Source of the DNA: Myxococcales bacterium
GTDB lineage: Bacteria > Myxococcota_A > Polyangia > Polyangiales > Houyiibacteriaceae
DNA length: 64,000 bases
Assembly: GCA_029863605.1 (NCBI GenBank)
Contig: JAOTVB010000014.1
Span: 51,417-115,416 of the forward strand
Direction of reading: 5' to 3'
The notes beneath the pieces are model-generated. The model saw only the letters and a list, made by a program, of their open reading frames with translations. It was not told the origin of the DNA and made no database searches. Below are positions 1 to 10,194 of the stretch, in pieces (the stretch's first letter is position 1; every line of letters begins with the position of its first letter). A program made the position numbers and the translations under genes.

Positions 1-690
1 GAGGCTCGGGCTCGAGGATACGGCCCGAGCCGGTTTTCGTTCAACGTGGAGGAAGGCCGATGTCCCGAGTGTAAAGGGCAGGGTTCGATTCTCGTCGAGA
101 TGGCCTTTCTACCCGACGTCGGCGTTCCCTGCGAGACCTGCAATGGCTTTCGATTTACCCCGGAAACCCTGGAAGTGAGATGGCAGGGGTTGAACGCGGG
201 GGAGCTTCTCGATCTCGAGGTGACTGAAGCAGTCGACGTGTTTGCCCCTGTGAAAGCGATCCGAGAGCCTTTGAAGTTGCTGGTGGATCTGGGGCTCGGT
301 TACCTCCATCTAGGTCAAGCTTCAAACACGCTAAGCGGCGGGGAAGCGCAGCGCATCAAGCTGGTGTCCGAGCTTGCGACCGGACTGAACACGGGCCCGA
401 CCCTCTACGTCATGGACGAGCCCACGACCGGCCTTCACCGGGACGATGTAGACCGATTGCTCGGCGTCCTCCTGCGCCTCGTGGACCGAGGCGACACGGT
501 CATCGTCATCGAGCACCACCCCGACGTGATGCTCGCCGCAGATTGGGTGATCGACCTCGGCCCCGAGGGCGGTGCCGGCGGCGGCCGGGTCGTCGCACAA
601 GGCACCCCCGAAACGATCGCCAAACGAAAGCGCAGCCACACCGGCCACGTCCTGAGGCGCGAACTTCAATCTAGCGCGTGCTCTTCGTGA
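1..690 (+). CDS. uvrA: UvrA, excinuclease ABC subunit A (C-terminal part, 5' end outside window)
   Basis: This is the last 229 codons of the damage-recognition ATPase of nucleotide excision repair; the frame is open from base 1, so the gene starts upstream. Visible are the C-terminal zinc finger (CPEC, 19 residues, CETC), the ABC signature [11 protein letters not shown], the Walker [11 protein letters not shown] and the switch histidine in [10 protein letters not shown]. UvrA dimers load UvrB on damaged DNA. The GTG at 46 lies inside the zinc-finger region and is not the start. The end is normal for the family, followed by a short polar tail. Identification is secure. The next gene converges from the right after 65 bases. 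Confidence 0.97.
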   Translation, partial: EARARGYGPSRFSFNVEEGRCPECKGQGSILVEMAFLPDVGVPCETCNGFRFTPETLEVRWQGLNAGELLDLEVTEAVDVFAPVKAIREPLKLLVDLGLGYLHLGQASNTLSGGEAQRIKLVSELATGLNTGPTLYVMDEPTTGLHRDDVDRLLGVLLRLVDRGDTVIVIEHHPDVMLAADWVIDLGPEGGAGGGRVVAQGTPETIAKRKRSHTGHVLRRELQSSACSS

Positions 691-755
691 TTGTCTTGGC
701 ACTCCAATCACGTGCCACCCGTTCTATGTGACGCCCCAACTCGTACGTGCCGTCG

Positions 756-1544
756 CTAGGTTTCCGCTTGGCTTTCCCACCATTCGGGCAGGTCCGCGAC
801 CGAATCCAAGACCGCCTCTGGGCTTATGTCACCCTCCAAGTCGATCGGGCGGAACTTCCCGGTGCGGACGAGAATGCCGGTGAGGCCGACAGTCTGTGCC
901 CCGCCGACGTCCGCACGAATGTCGTCCCCGATCATCGCAACCTTCGCTGGAGAGATTCCAAGCTTCCTTACTGCGGCTTCGAAGAAATCGTGGGCGGGTT
1001 TGCCCATCACCACCGCCTCGCAGTCGGCCGCGTGCTCGAGGGCCTTGATGAACGGAGCGACGTCCAAGACCAGGCCATCGTCCCCTTCGGCGTAGCGGGA
1101 CATGCCTAGGGCGATCAGGACCGGTCGCGGTTGCGCCATGAGCAGGCGAAAAGCCCGATTCAGCGTTGCGAAATTCCATGCGTCGCCGATATCGCCAACG
1201 ACCACGCTGCCCGCGCCCTCTTCGGCCGCGTCGCCTAGAATCTCGAGCCCTGCGAAATCCTGACGTGTCGCTTCTCGAACGAAAAGCGCGAGCGGCGTCG
1301 CGTCGCACTCAGAAAGGTACTCGCGTGCGGCAACCGGCGGCGCGAAGATGTGTTCCGCCGACACCGACAGCCCCATCGCGTCGAGGCGCTCGACGAGCGC
1401 GCTCCTAGGTTTAGAGCTCGTGTTGGTGACGAAGAGGTGAGGAATTTTCCGTCGCTCACACCACTGGAGCGTTTCGACCGCGCCGTCGATGACGCAATCC
1501 GCCTCGTACAGCACTCCGTCGAGATCGAAGAGAAGCGCCTGCAT
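756..1544 (-). CDS. HAD-superfamily subfamily IIA hydrolase (LHPP-like phosphatase)
   Basis: A 262-aa cytosolic HAD phosphatase. Motif I is LFDLDGVLY at residues 4-12, where the first Asp is the nucleophile. Motif II is FVTNTSS near residue 40, and the conserved lysine and motif III/IV fall in MGKPAHDFF and MIGDDIRADV. The arrangement with a C2-type cap between motifs II and III fits the HAD-IIA group that includes LHPP and NagD-like enzymes. The substrate cannot be read from the sequence; phospholysine, phosphohistidine or small phosphoesters are possible. ATG start at 1544. It is divergent from the GH31 gene, sharing a roughly 120-base intergenic region. Confidence 0.88.
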   Translation of the reverse strand: MQALLFDLDGVLYEADCVIDGAVETLQWCERRKIPHLFVTNTSSKPRSALVERLDAMGLSVSAEHIFAPPVAAREYLSECDATPLALFVREATRQDFAGLEILGDAAEEGAGSVVVGDIGDAWNFATLNRAFRLLMAQPRPVLIALGMSRYAEGDDGLVLDVAPFIKALEHAADCEAVVMGKPAHDFFEAAVRKLGISPAKVAMIGDDIRADVGGAQTVGLTGILVRTGKFRPIDLEGDISPEAVLDSVADLPEWWESQAET

Positions 1545-1671
1545 AGCAACCGGTCCCGGTTTGGTCGCTCACTATAGGCGCTACCAGAGCGAACGCCACA
1601 GACACGAATGCGCAACTTTTGCACTACCGACGAATGCTCTCCGTCAGGCATCCTAACCGCATGTGGGCACG

Positions 1672-3888
1672 ATGGTAGAACGCTCTGCGAGATGCGCCGG
1701 ACGTAGCGCGATTATCCTGATCACGATTTGCTTATCGGGTGCCTGCACAGAATCCGGCAGCGAAGTGGCCAGCGATTGCGTACAGGCGCAGGGTCTGATC
1801 AGCCAACGAATCGCTCGCTTCGCCCCGAGGGATGTCGAGTGTGAATCACTGCCGGCTTCAATGGCTCTCGTCGAGCCGCGGCTCAGCACCGCAAACGTTC
1901 CCGATTCCTGGGCGACTGCCCCGCTCTTCAGCACGTCCGGCGCGCGCCGGTTCGCAACGATCGCGACCGCCGAAGGAACGAGCCTCTACGGCACGGGAGA
2001 AATTGCCGGCCCGCTCCTTCGCAACGGACAGGTGACCGAGGTGTCGACGATGCAGCCGTTTCGTCGGGACCCGCCACCGGGCCTCGGCTCCCTCGAGTAC
2101 GACGATGCAACGCCCAATCTCTATCAGGCTCACCCGTGGGTTTTGGGGGTGCGCGCCGACGGCTCCGCTTTTGGCGCGCTGGCCGACACGAGTTACAGAC
2201 TACGTATCGACCTGACGGCCGGAATCGTCTTCAGCGGCGAAGAGCCGTTTCCGGTGATCGTGATCGAGGGAGACTCGCCCCAAGAGGTTCTGAGGCAGCT
2301 AGGCGAGCTGACGGGAACGATGGAATTGCCGCCGCTCTGGGCGCTCGGCTACCAACAGGCTCGCTGGTCCTACCTCCCGGATGCACGCGTGCGAGAAGTC
2401 GCTGACGAATTTCGCGCCCGATCGATCCCGTGCGACGTGATCTGGGTCGACATCGACTACATGGACGAATTTCGGATCTTCACCTTCGAACCTGAAGGCT
2501 TCTCAGACCCCTCCGGTCTCAACGACTACTTGCACGGCCAGGGGTTTCGTTCGGTTTGGATCCTCGATCCCGGGGTCAAAGTCGACCCCGGTTACTCCGT
2601 CTACGAAGAGGGGCTAGCCGGCGAACACTTCCTGCTTGGTCCAGACGGCGAGCCTTTCACCGGAGGCAGCTGGCCCCTTGATTCGCACTGGCCAGACTTC
2701 ACGCGGCCCGAGACGCGTGAATGGTGGAAAGCGTATTTTCCCGCCTTCTTAGGCAACGGCCTCGATGGCATTTGGATCGACGTTAACGAGCCGTCTCTGA
2801 TCTTCCCGGTGGGTGCACAGTTTCCAGAAGATGTCGTTCATCGTGGCGGCGGTGGCCTTCCCGAGGCGACACATAGGCGTTACCGGAATGCATACGGACT
2901 TCTCATGGCGCAGGCAACGTTCGAGGCGCTTCGGGAAGCCAGGCCGCAGCGTCGCCCTTTCGTTCTGTCCCGCTCGAATTTCATCGGGGGACAACGGTAC
3001 GCTGCGATGTGGACGGGGGACAATAGCGCTAGCTGGGCTCATCTCTATTGGTCGGTCACGATGTCGCTCAACATGGGCCTTTCCGGACAGCCTTTCGTGG
3101 GGCCGGACATCGGCGGTTTCTTCAAGACACCGAGTCCCTCGCTCTACGCGCATTGGATCGGGGTGGGCGCCTTGTTTCCGTTCAGCAGAACGCACACCGT
3201 GAGTGGATCAGCGGACCAAGAACCGTGGTCATTTGGTGCCGAGGTCGAATCGACGGCGCGCACGGCAATCGAGCGCCGCTACCGACTCTTGCCTTACCTC
3301 TACACGCTGTTCCACGAGGCCTCGACGATCGGGCTTCCTGTCTGGCGGCCTGTGTTCTTCGCCGATCCATCAGACGCCTCGCTTCGCGCCGAGGACCACG
3401 CATTCTTGTTGGGCGCTGATGTATTGGTCGAACCCGTTCTCACTGAAGCTGATCCGCACGAGTTCGCTCTTCCAGACGGGGCGTGGCGACCATTCACGTT
3501 GGTGGGCGAAGACTCCGACTCCGATCCCGCGATCCCGACTCTGAAGGCACGAGGCGGCGCGATTATTCCGCTTGGGGAAGTGATTCAAACCACGACCGAA
3601 CCTTCGCTCGAGCCCCTGACGCTCCTAGTGTCGCTCGACGACCGCGGTCAGGCCGAAGGAATCTTGTACGAAGACGACGGCGAAGGATATGACTACCGAG
3701 ATGGAGACTATCTGCTGACGACCTATGCGGCCGAGCGCATCGACGGGACCGTCGCGCTGACTATCGCCAGTCAGGAAGGTGATCGTCAACGACCCGAGCG
3801 CACCGTCAATGTGGTGGTGCTGACCGACGAGGGCACCTTCTTCGGCACGGGGTCGGAGACATCGGTGATTCGGGTGCCACTACAGTAG
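1672..3888 (+). CDS. Secreted lipoprotein glycoside hydrolase family 31 (alpha-glucosidase-like)
   Basis: A 738-aa retaining alpha-glycosidase of family GH31, predicted to be anchored as a lipoprotein: the N-terminus is basic, then a hydrophobic run ends in the lipobox LSGAC. The catalytic nucleophile is Asp370 in IWIDVNEPS and the acid/base is Asp450 in WTGDNSASW. The GPDIGGF motif of the barrel and the C-terminal beta domains are present, with a DUF5110-like end carrying YEDDGEGYDY. It probably releases glucose or xylose from alpha-linked oligosaccharides outside the inner membrane; the exact sugar is not readable. I prefer ATG 1672; an in-frame GTG lies at 1663. It stands alone, with no transporter beside it. 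Confidence 0.9.
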   Translation: MVERSARCAGRSAIILITICLSGACTESGSEVASDCVQAQGLISQRIARFAPRDVECESLPASMALVEPRLSTANVPDSWATAPLFSTSGARRFATIATAEGTSLYGTGEIAGPLLRNGQVTEVSTMQPFRRDPPPGLGSLEYDDATPNLYQAHPWVLGVRADGSAFGALADTSYRLRIDLTAGIVFSGEEPFPVIVIEGDSPQEVLRQLGELTGTMELPPLWALGYQQARWSYLPDARVREVADEFRARSIPCDVIWVDIDYMDEFRIFTFEPEGFSDPSGLNDYLHGQGFRSVWILDPGVKVDPGYSVYEEGLAGEHFLLGPDGEPFTGGSWPLDSHWPDFTRPETREWWKAYFPAFLGNGLDGIWIDVNEPSLIFPVGAQFPEDVVHRGGGGLPEATHRRYRNAYGLLMAQATFEALREARPQRRPFVLSRSNFIGGQRYAAMWTGDNSASWAHLYWSVTMSLNMGLSGQPFVGPDIGGFFKTPSPSLYAHWIGVGALFPFSRTHTVSGSADQEPWSFGAEVESTARTAIERRYRLLPYLYTLFHEASTIGLPVWRPVFFADPSDASLRAEDHAFLLGADVLVEPVLTEADPHEFALPDGAWRPFTLVGEDSDSDPAIPTLKARGGAIIPLGEVIQTTTEPSLEPLTLLVSLDDRGQAEGILYEDDGEGYDYRDGDYLLTTYAAERIDGTVALTIASQEGDRQRPERTVNVVVLTDEGTFFGTGSETSVIRVPLQ

Positions 3889-3933
3889 CCGCATCGCTTA
3901 ACCCTGGTGCGGCCGCCCCCAAGATTCTCCCGG

Positions 3934-4401
3934 CTACCGGGTCCCAAGCTCTTTCAGGTCGGGGCCGGCCCACAAAGGCTCATCCAGTTTCTGTTGGAGG
4001 TCGGCGGCGGTGAGGCCCTGCCGGATCTCCCGGACGATCAAGCCATTCGGTCCGAAGTCGAAGAGCGCGAACGGGCAGATCAGCCTGCGGATCGCGATTC
4101 CAGTTTCGTCCCGTGCTTGGATCAGAGAGTCGAAGCGGTCGTAGTCCGAAGCGCTGAGACCAATGATCGGACACCTCAACACAGGAGGCGCATAGGCCGT
4201 CGTGGCGGACCCGCTTGGCGACACCGACGCAACCTCGACGAACGCCAGCTTTGCCGACTGCGGTTCCGTCAGGTGCTCGATCGAGCCGCTCAAGGCCTGA
4301 GGAAGCCCTGCGCCGAGCCAGATCCCGTGAATCGATTGGCATTCCTGCGCAGCGCGCCGAAGCACGTGCGCTACGTCAGCTTCGTTGGCGGGCGATGACA
4401 T
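3934..4401 (-). CDS. CoA-transferase-like short protein (C-terminal half resembles subunit B)
   Basis: A 155-aa product whose start overlaps the end of carA by 26 bases (ATG at 4401). The last ~50 residues follow the subunit-B pattern of 3-oxoacid CoA-transferases: RLICPFALFDFGPNGLIVRE, then G-(V/L)-T/S, a D-L-Q-x motif and a final P-L. The first half is too short for a full CoA-transferase subunit (about 210 aa) and shows no usual active-site Glu context. I therefore see either a diverged relative or a decayed remnant. The Shine-Dalgarno signal is weak. It follows pyrC-carA on the same strand, but no link to pyrimidine synthesis can be argued from sequence. Confidence 0.55.
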   Translation of the reverse strand: MSSPANEADVAHVLRRAAQECQSIHGIWLGAGLPQALSGSIEHLTEPQSAKLAFVEVASVSPSGSATTAYAPPVLRCPIIGLSASDYDRFDSLIQARDETGIAIRRLICPFALFDFGPNGLIVREIRQGLTAADLQQKLDEPLWAGPDLKELGTR

Positions 4402-5485
4402 CGGTGAAGCGCCGAAATAGATAGCGCGAGTCGTGAGGGCCGGCGGCAGCTTCGGGATGATATTGAACACTGAAGGCACCCGTCTCGAGGTGCGCGATGC
4501 CCTCGCAGGTGTCGTCGTTGAGGTGCAGGTGGGTCACGCTACACTTGTTTTCGAGTGAGTCGACATCGACGCAGAACCCATGGTTCTGTGTGGTGATTTC
4601 GACGCGACCGGTCTCGAGGTCCTTGACCGGCTGGTTGAGCCCTCGATGCCCGAACTTGAGCTTGTACGTTTCGCCTCCGAGCGCGAGGCTCATGAGCTGG
4701 TGCCCCAAGCAGATCCCGAAGATCGGGCGCTTGCCGAGCAGGTCCCGCACCGTCTTGATCCCCTGGGTGACTGCCGCCGGATCGCCCGGACCGTTCGACA
4801 AGAAGACACCGTCGGGATCGTACGCGAGAATCTCGTCCGCCGTGGCGGTGGCTGGGACGACGGTCACCTTGCACCCTTCGTCGACGAAGCAACGTAGGAT
4901 GTTGAGCTTGACGCCGAAGTCGACGGCGACGACATGCCACGGTGGGGCGTTCTGGCGGGGCTCGGCCCAGACACCGCTGCCCTCGGTCCATTCGAAGGTT
5001 TCCGTAGTGGTGACCTCGCCCGTGAGGTCTTGGCCGGTCATCGGTGGCGCCGCTTGAGCCCGGTCGTGCAGCGTCGCCGGATCTTCGGCGCCTACCGCCG
5101 CCATCTGCGCCCCGACGTCGCGTATGTGACGGGTCAACGTTCGGGTGTCGACCCCGGATAACCCAACGATGCCTTCCTTTTTGAGATACGTGTCGAGAGA
5201 TTGGACCGCGCGCCAGCTGCTCGACACCTCCGAAAGCTCACGGACGACGAACGCCCGCAGGGCGGGGCGCCTGGCTTCGGCATCTTCGAGATTGATACCC
5301 GTGTTGCCGATCTGCGGCGCGGTCATCGTGACGATCTGTCCGCAGTACGAGGGGTCGGTCAGGACCTCTTCGTAGCCTGTCATTCCCGTCGTGAAGACGG
5401 CTTCACCGACAGCGGTTCCCGACGCACCGAACGCGAGGCCGCTGAACCGGGTTCCGTCTGCAAGTACGAGGTGTCCTTCTTTCAT
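4376..5485 (-). CDS. carA: Carbamoyl-phosphate synthase small (glutaminase) subunit
   Basis: A 369-aa glutamine amidotransferase subunit that supplies ammonia to CarB for carbamoyl phosphate (pyrimidine and arginine synthesis). The N-terminal CPSase small domain begins LVLADGTRFSG and contains FTTGMTGYEEVLTDPSY. The class I GATase domain has the nucleophile Cys in FGICLGHQLM and the His-Glu pair in QYHPEAAAGPHDS. The frame remains open upstream to 5611, but the ATG at 5485 matches the family N-terminus and overlaps the pyrC stop as ATGA, so the two are translationally coupled. carB is not in the window. Confidence 0.97.
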   Translation of the reverse strand: MKEGHLVLADGTRFSGLAFGASGTAVGEAVFTTGMTGYEEVLTDPSYCGQIVTMTAPQIGNTGINLEDAEARRPALRAFVVRELSEVSSSWRAVQSLDTYLKKEGIVGLSGVDTRTLTRHIRDVGAQMAAVGAEDPATLHDRAQAAPPMTGQDLTGEVTTTETFEWTEGSGVWAEPRQNAPPWHVVAVDFGVKLNILRCFVDEGCKVTVVPATATADEILAYDPDGVFLSNGPGDPAAVTQGIKTVRDLLGKRPIFGICLGHQLMSLALGGETYKLKFGHRGLNQPVKDLETGRVEITTQNHGFCVDVDSLENKCSVTHLHLNDDTCEGIAHLETGAFSVQYHPEAAAGPHDSRYLFRRFTDVIARQRS

Positions 5486-6804
5486 GATCGTTCGAGTTCG
5501 TAGGCCACAGCGCCTCCGACGACCGTCATCGTGGGACGGCCCGTCAGCTCGCGGCCGAGCAAAGGTGTATTGTGTGACCTGGAGCGTAGCGCCTCTTCGG
5601 TGAGAATCCATCGAAGGTCGGGGTCGATGACTGTGACGTCCGCACGTCTCCCCTCCCGAAGGGACCCCCCTTCGAAATCCGGAATGAGACGGCCCGGCGC
5701 AGCGGAGAGGGCCTCGACGAACCGAAGGGGCTTGATGACGTCATCACGCACCAGCTGGAGGAGTGACGCGATTGCGGTCTCGAGGCCGTTGATACCGACC
5801 GCCGCAGTCTCGAACTCACAATCTTTTTCGAGTTCGCTATGGGGTGCATGGTCTGTCGCGATGCAGTCGATCGTGCCATCCGCCAGCGCTTCGAGGAGCG
5901 CCTCCCGGTCCTCTGCTTCGCGAAGCGGAGGATTGACCTTGCAATACGTGTCGTAGCTGAGAAGGGCCTCGTCGGTGAAGAGCAAGTGGTGCGGAGTCAC
6001 CTCTGCGGAGACGCGCAAGCCCCGCGACTTTGCCTCTCGAATCAGCCGGACCGCTCCAAGGCTCGAGATGTGCGCGACGTGATAGCGAGCGCCGGTGAGC
6101 TCGGCCAGAATCAAGTCCCGCGCCACGATGATGTCTTCAGCGGCCCGCGGCCAACCGCGAAGCCCGAGTTGCGTCGACTTCGCACCTTCGTGCATTTGCG
6201 CGCCCTTGGTCAGGTCGTGGTCTTCGCAGTGTTGGCTCACGAGCAAATCGAACGTTCGGGCGTATTCCATCGCGTGTCGCATCACAGCTGCGTTCATCAC
6301 GCAGAGCCCATCGTCGCTGACTCCGATGGCGCCGGCCTCCCGCAAGTCCGCCATCTCGGTAAGCTCGACACCTTTCTGCCCTTTGGTGACCGCTCCGAAA
6401 GGCAGCAGCCGCGTGCCGCCGAGGTCCTGCGCGCGCGCCAGGATCATTTCGGTGATCGCTCGATTGTCGTTGATCGGATGCGTGTTCGGCATCGGACAAA
6501 CTGCAGCGAAACCACCGGCAGCCGCGGCGGACAACCCCGAGGCGATGTCTTCTTTGTACTCTTCGCCGGGCTCACGCAGATGGACGTGTAGGTCGACGAA
6601 GCCGGGGCACACCCAGGACCCTTCGACATTGACGACGCGAACGTTCTCGTCGTTGGAAAACCCGGCGCCGGCGTCGCGCCCAACCGCTCTGATACGCCCT
6701 GCCTCGATCACGACGTCGGCGGTTTCGTCGAGGCCCGAGGATGGATCGAGAACCCGCCCACCCCTGAGGATCAGAGGGATCGGCGGGGTCACGTGCGTCA
6801 ACAT
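5482..6804 (-). CDS. pyrC: Dihydroorotase, class I
   Basis: A 440-aa zinc amidohydrolase that closes carbamoyl aspartate to dihydroorotate in pyrimidine synthesis. The metal site shows HVHLREPG near residue 73, the downstream histidines in SQHCEDH and HVAHISS, and the catalytic Asp in IATDHAPHSELEKD. Length and the GHLHLR-type motif place it in the long class I group that often works beside aspartate transcarbamoylase. An ATG start at 6804 gives the usual N-terminus with a short beta-strand leading into the amidohydrolase fold. It heads a pyrC-carA operon and overlaps carA by 4 bases. No pyrB is next to it. Confidence 0.96.
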   Translation of the reverse strand: MLTHVTPPIPLILRGGRVLDPSSGLDETADVVIEAGRIRAVGRDAGAGFSNDENVRVVNVEGSWVCPGFVDLHVHLREPGEEYKEDIASGLSAAAAGGFAAVCPMPNTHPINDNRAITEMILARAQDLGGTRLLPFGAVTKGQKGVELTEMADLREAGAIGVSDDGLCVMNAAVMRHAMEYARTFDLLVSQHCEDHDLTKGAQMHEGAKSTQLGLRGWPRAAEDIIVARDLILAELTGARYHVAHISSLGAVRLIREAKSRGLRVSAEVTPHHLLFTDEALLSYDTYCKVNPPLREAEDREALLEALADGTIDCIATDHAPHSELEKDCEFETAAVGINGLETAIASLLQLVRDDVIKPLRFVEALSAAPGRLIPDFEGGSLREGRRADVTVIDPDLRWILTEEALRSRSHNTPLLGRELTGRPTMTVVGGAVAYELERS

Positions 6805-6846
6805 ACCGGTCCGCGCTTACGTGACGGACCCAAACCAGTCAACCCG

Positions 6847-7092
6847 TTAGCCGGCCTTCCGATGCATCTCGTCGTCGTCCTCCGCGGCAGCGACGGTGCC
6901 GACCGAGGAGGAAACTTTGGCCTGAGCTTTCTTCTCCTCGACACGTTTCTTCATCGTCATGACTTTCCGGTAGACTGAGGCGAAGTCTTTGTTGCGCGTG
7001 GCCATATTCGGAGTACCGCCGCGCAAGAGGGTTTGCAGGATGAATTCGAGAACTTGAATCTCGCCTTCGGAAAAACTGTTGCTGATGCGCAT
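6847..7092 (-). CDS. Small protein of unknown function, 81 aa
   Basis: I do not recognise this gene. It encodes an 81-aa polar protein: a helical first half (EGEIQVLEFILQTLLRGG), a basic middle (RKVMTMKKRVEEKKAQAK) and an acidic end with EDDDE. There is no signal peptide or membrane segment. The pattern suggests a compact helical protein, perhaps nucleic-acid or protein binding, but this is inference. ATG at 7092 follows a weak AGATCGGA ribosome-binding site. It lies upstream of pyrC on the same strand with a 42-base gap, preceded by a 240-base intergenic region with inverted repeats that could hold its promoter. Confidence 0.6.
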   Translation of the reverse strand: MRISNSFSEGEIQVLEFILQTLLRGGTPNMATRNKDFASVYRKVMTMKKRVEEKKAQAKVSSSVGTVAAAEDDDEMHRKAG

Positions 7093-7332
7093 GGTTCCGA
7101 TCTACCACCCGTGTCGATGCATGACAATCAGTGACGAGCAATGTAGGGCCATGACCTGTCATGCGTGTTGGAACTTTGCGCTCTAAGTATCTGTGATTCC
7201 GATAGTTTTCAGGTTGCCAATCCAACTATCGACGATCGCCAAATCGATAGGTTAGTCGGATGCATGGTTGACAAAGTAGGTCGGGGTCGACCCCGTCGCG
7301 GTCGGGCGACAAAGAGCTACGGAGAGGCCTGA
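7093..7332. promoter_or_regulatory. 240-base intergenic region with three inverted repeats
   Basis: No gene is visible. It separates pilB from the 81-aa gene (both leftward). It holds GCATGACA (7119-7126) paired with TGTCATGC (7157-7164), CGATAGTT (7200-7207) paired with AACTATCG (7224-7231), and the perfect 14-base palindrome CGGGGTCGACCCCG (7282-7295). The last could end the pilB transcript but lacks a T-run; the first two could be operators of the 81-aa gene. Functions are inferred only from symmetry. Confidence 0.4.
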
Positions 7333-9036
<1,704 letters not shown>

Positions 9037-9103
9037 CCCAGTTACTTCCCTCACCGAAGTACAGCATTAGTATATTTATTCACAAAAATGACCCAGACTC
9101 AAG

Positions 9104-9190
9104 TGTAGGTGGAAAGGGACCCTTGCAGGCAACGATTTGGGGGAGGACCTACATTATGGGAGCTACCTCACTTCGGGGAAAGCTCCTTTT
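9104..9190 (+). terminator. Candidate structured leader/small RNA ending in an intrinsic terminator
   Basis: Between divergent pilB and the TPR gene, the plus strand carries TGTAGGT (9104-9110) paired with ACCTACA (9147-9153), enclosing the small hairpins AAGGGACCCTT and TTGCAGGCAA. A second hairpin follows: GGAGCT (9159-9164) with AGCTCC (9181-9186), an inner CCTC/GGGG stem, then TTTT (9187-9190). This looks like an intrinsic terminator or attenuator upstream of the TPR gene. A TATATT element near 9071 could be its -10. No known RNA family matches by eye. Confidence 0.4.
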
Positions 9191-9291
9191 GCGGCAAACA
9201 AGGGTTTCGTAGGGGTTTCGGCTGGATCCCAGTCATCTTGGCGGAGGCCGATCCGCTTGCCGGTGCCTGGGACACGGAGTAGCCCGCGCAG

Positions 9292-10188
9292 GTGGCGAAG
9301 CCAAAAAAACAGATCACCGCGGCCCCTCGAGACGCTGGAGAGGCCCTCGGGCAGCTCGAGCAGCCCACGATGAACTGGAAGGTCATCGGGCTCTTGGGCG
9401 TCGCGCTGGCGGTGGTCTGGGTCATCGGCGGGATCCTCATGCCGACGATCGGTTACGTCGGGTTGATCGTGGCGGGGGTGCTGACCGCGGTCGCGTTGGG
9501 GTTTCTGATTTGGATATGGAGGCTCACGCGAAAGTCGGCCGATATCGCTGCGATTCTCAAAAGCGCGACCGACAAGGAAGGTCGCGCTGCAGCGCTCGAG
9601 CAACTCCGCGCCAGACAAGCTCCGGGAGGCAAAGACGCGTTGAACGCGATCGCTCAGGCGCAGCTGGTAGCTCAGGAACATCCTGCCGAGGCGATCAAGA
9701 TTCTCGAAGCCATCGACCTCAAGAAAGCGCCGGCGCTGGTCCACGACGATGTTCGTGCCAATCTCGCGATGTTCTACCTCATGACGGGTCGAGCGCGGGA
9801 TGCTCGGGAGCTTGCAGACGAGATCCGCCTCGACCGACAGCCCCAGGCCAAGGCTAAGGCCATGTACGCAGCGGTCGTCGCCGAAGCTTTCGCGCGCACC
9901 GGAAAAGCCGAGGACGCGCGAAAGCTTTTAGAAACCTACGACCCTGACGACAAAGAGTTTGGGCAGGTCGCAGGGATGCTTCTGCGCGCGCAGGTCTACA
10001 CATACATGGCGACCAAGAAGCGCGGGCGCGCCAAACAAGCGATGGAGCAACTCCTCGAAGTGGATCCAAACATGGTCGCCGCATTCGTCCAACGCGGCAC
10101 ACGCCCCGAGCTGAGCCGACTCGCCAAGCAAGTCTTGGCAGGGGCGGGCGCACTTCCCAAGCAAAAGATGCGCGTGCGCACGCGCTAG
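9292..10188 (+). CDS. Membrane-anchored TPR-like protein of unknown function
   Basis: A 298-aa protein not assigned to a named family. Residues 1-28 are cytosolic and polar, followed by two adjacent membrane segments (about 29-51 and 54-77, ending IWIWRLTRKS) and then a helical C-terminal part of ~210 residues with TPR-like A/L/Y periodicity (for example AMFYLMTGRARDARELADE and AEAFARTGKAEDARKLLE). It probably places a repeat scaffold on the cytoplasmic face of the inner membrane. GTG start at 9292 with GGAG 12 bases upstream; ATG 9370 would remove the polar leader. It lies 6 bases before prmC and is likely co-transcribed. Confidence 0.72.
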   Translation: MAKPKKQITAAPRDAGEALGQLEQPTMNWKVIGLLGVALAVVWVIGGILMPTIGYVGLIVAGVLTAVALGFLIWIWRLTRKSADIAAILKSATDKEGRAAALEQLRARQAPGGKDALNAIAQAQLVAQEHPAEAIKILEAIDLKKAPALVHDDVRANLAMFYLMTGRARDARELADEIRLDRQPQAKAKAMYAAVVAEAFARTGKAEDARKLLETYDPDDKEFGQVAGMLLRAQVYTYMATKKRGRAKQAMEQLLEVDPNMVAAFVQRGTRPELSRLAKQVLAGAGALPKQKMRVRTR

Positions 10189-10194
10189 TAGCTC

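Noticed and set aside
3888..3925. Terminator after the GH31 gene
   Set aside because: GCCGCA pairs with TGCGGC, but there is no T-run on either side, so it is not reported as a terminator.
9037..9100. Sigma-54 promoter of pilB
   Set aside because: No TGGCAC-N5-TTGC pattern is present; only an AT-rich TATACT element (9069-9074) without a matching -35.
9037..9291. c-di-GMP or other riboswitch before pilB
   Set aside because: No GEMM, fluoride or other consensus could be matched on either strand by eye; only a terminator-like hairpin is evident.
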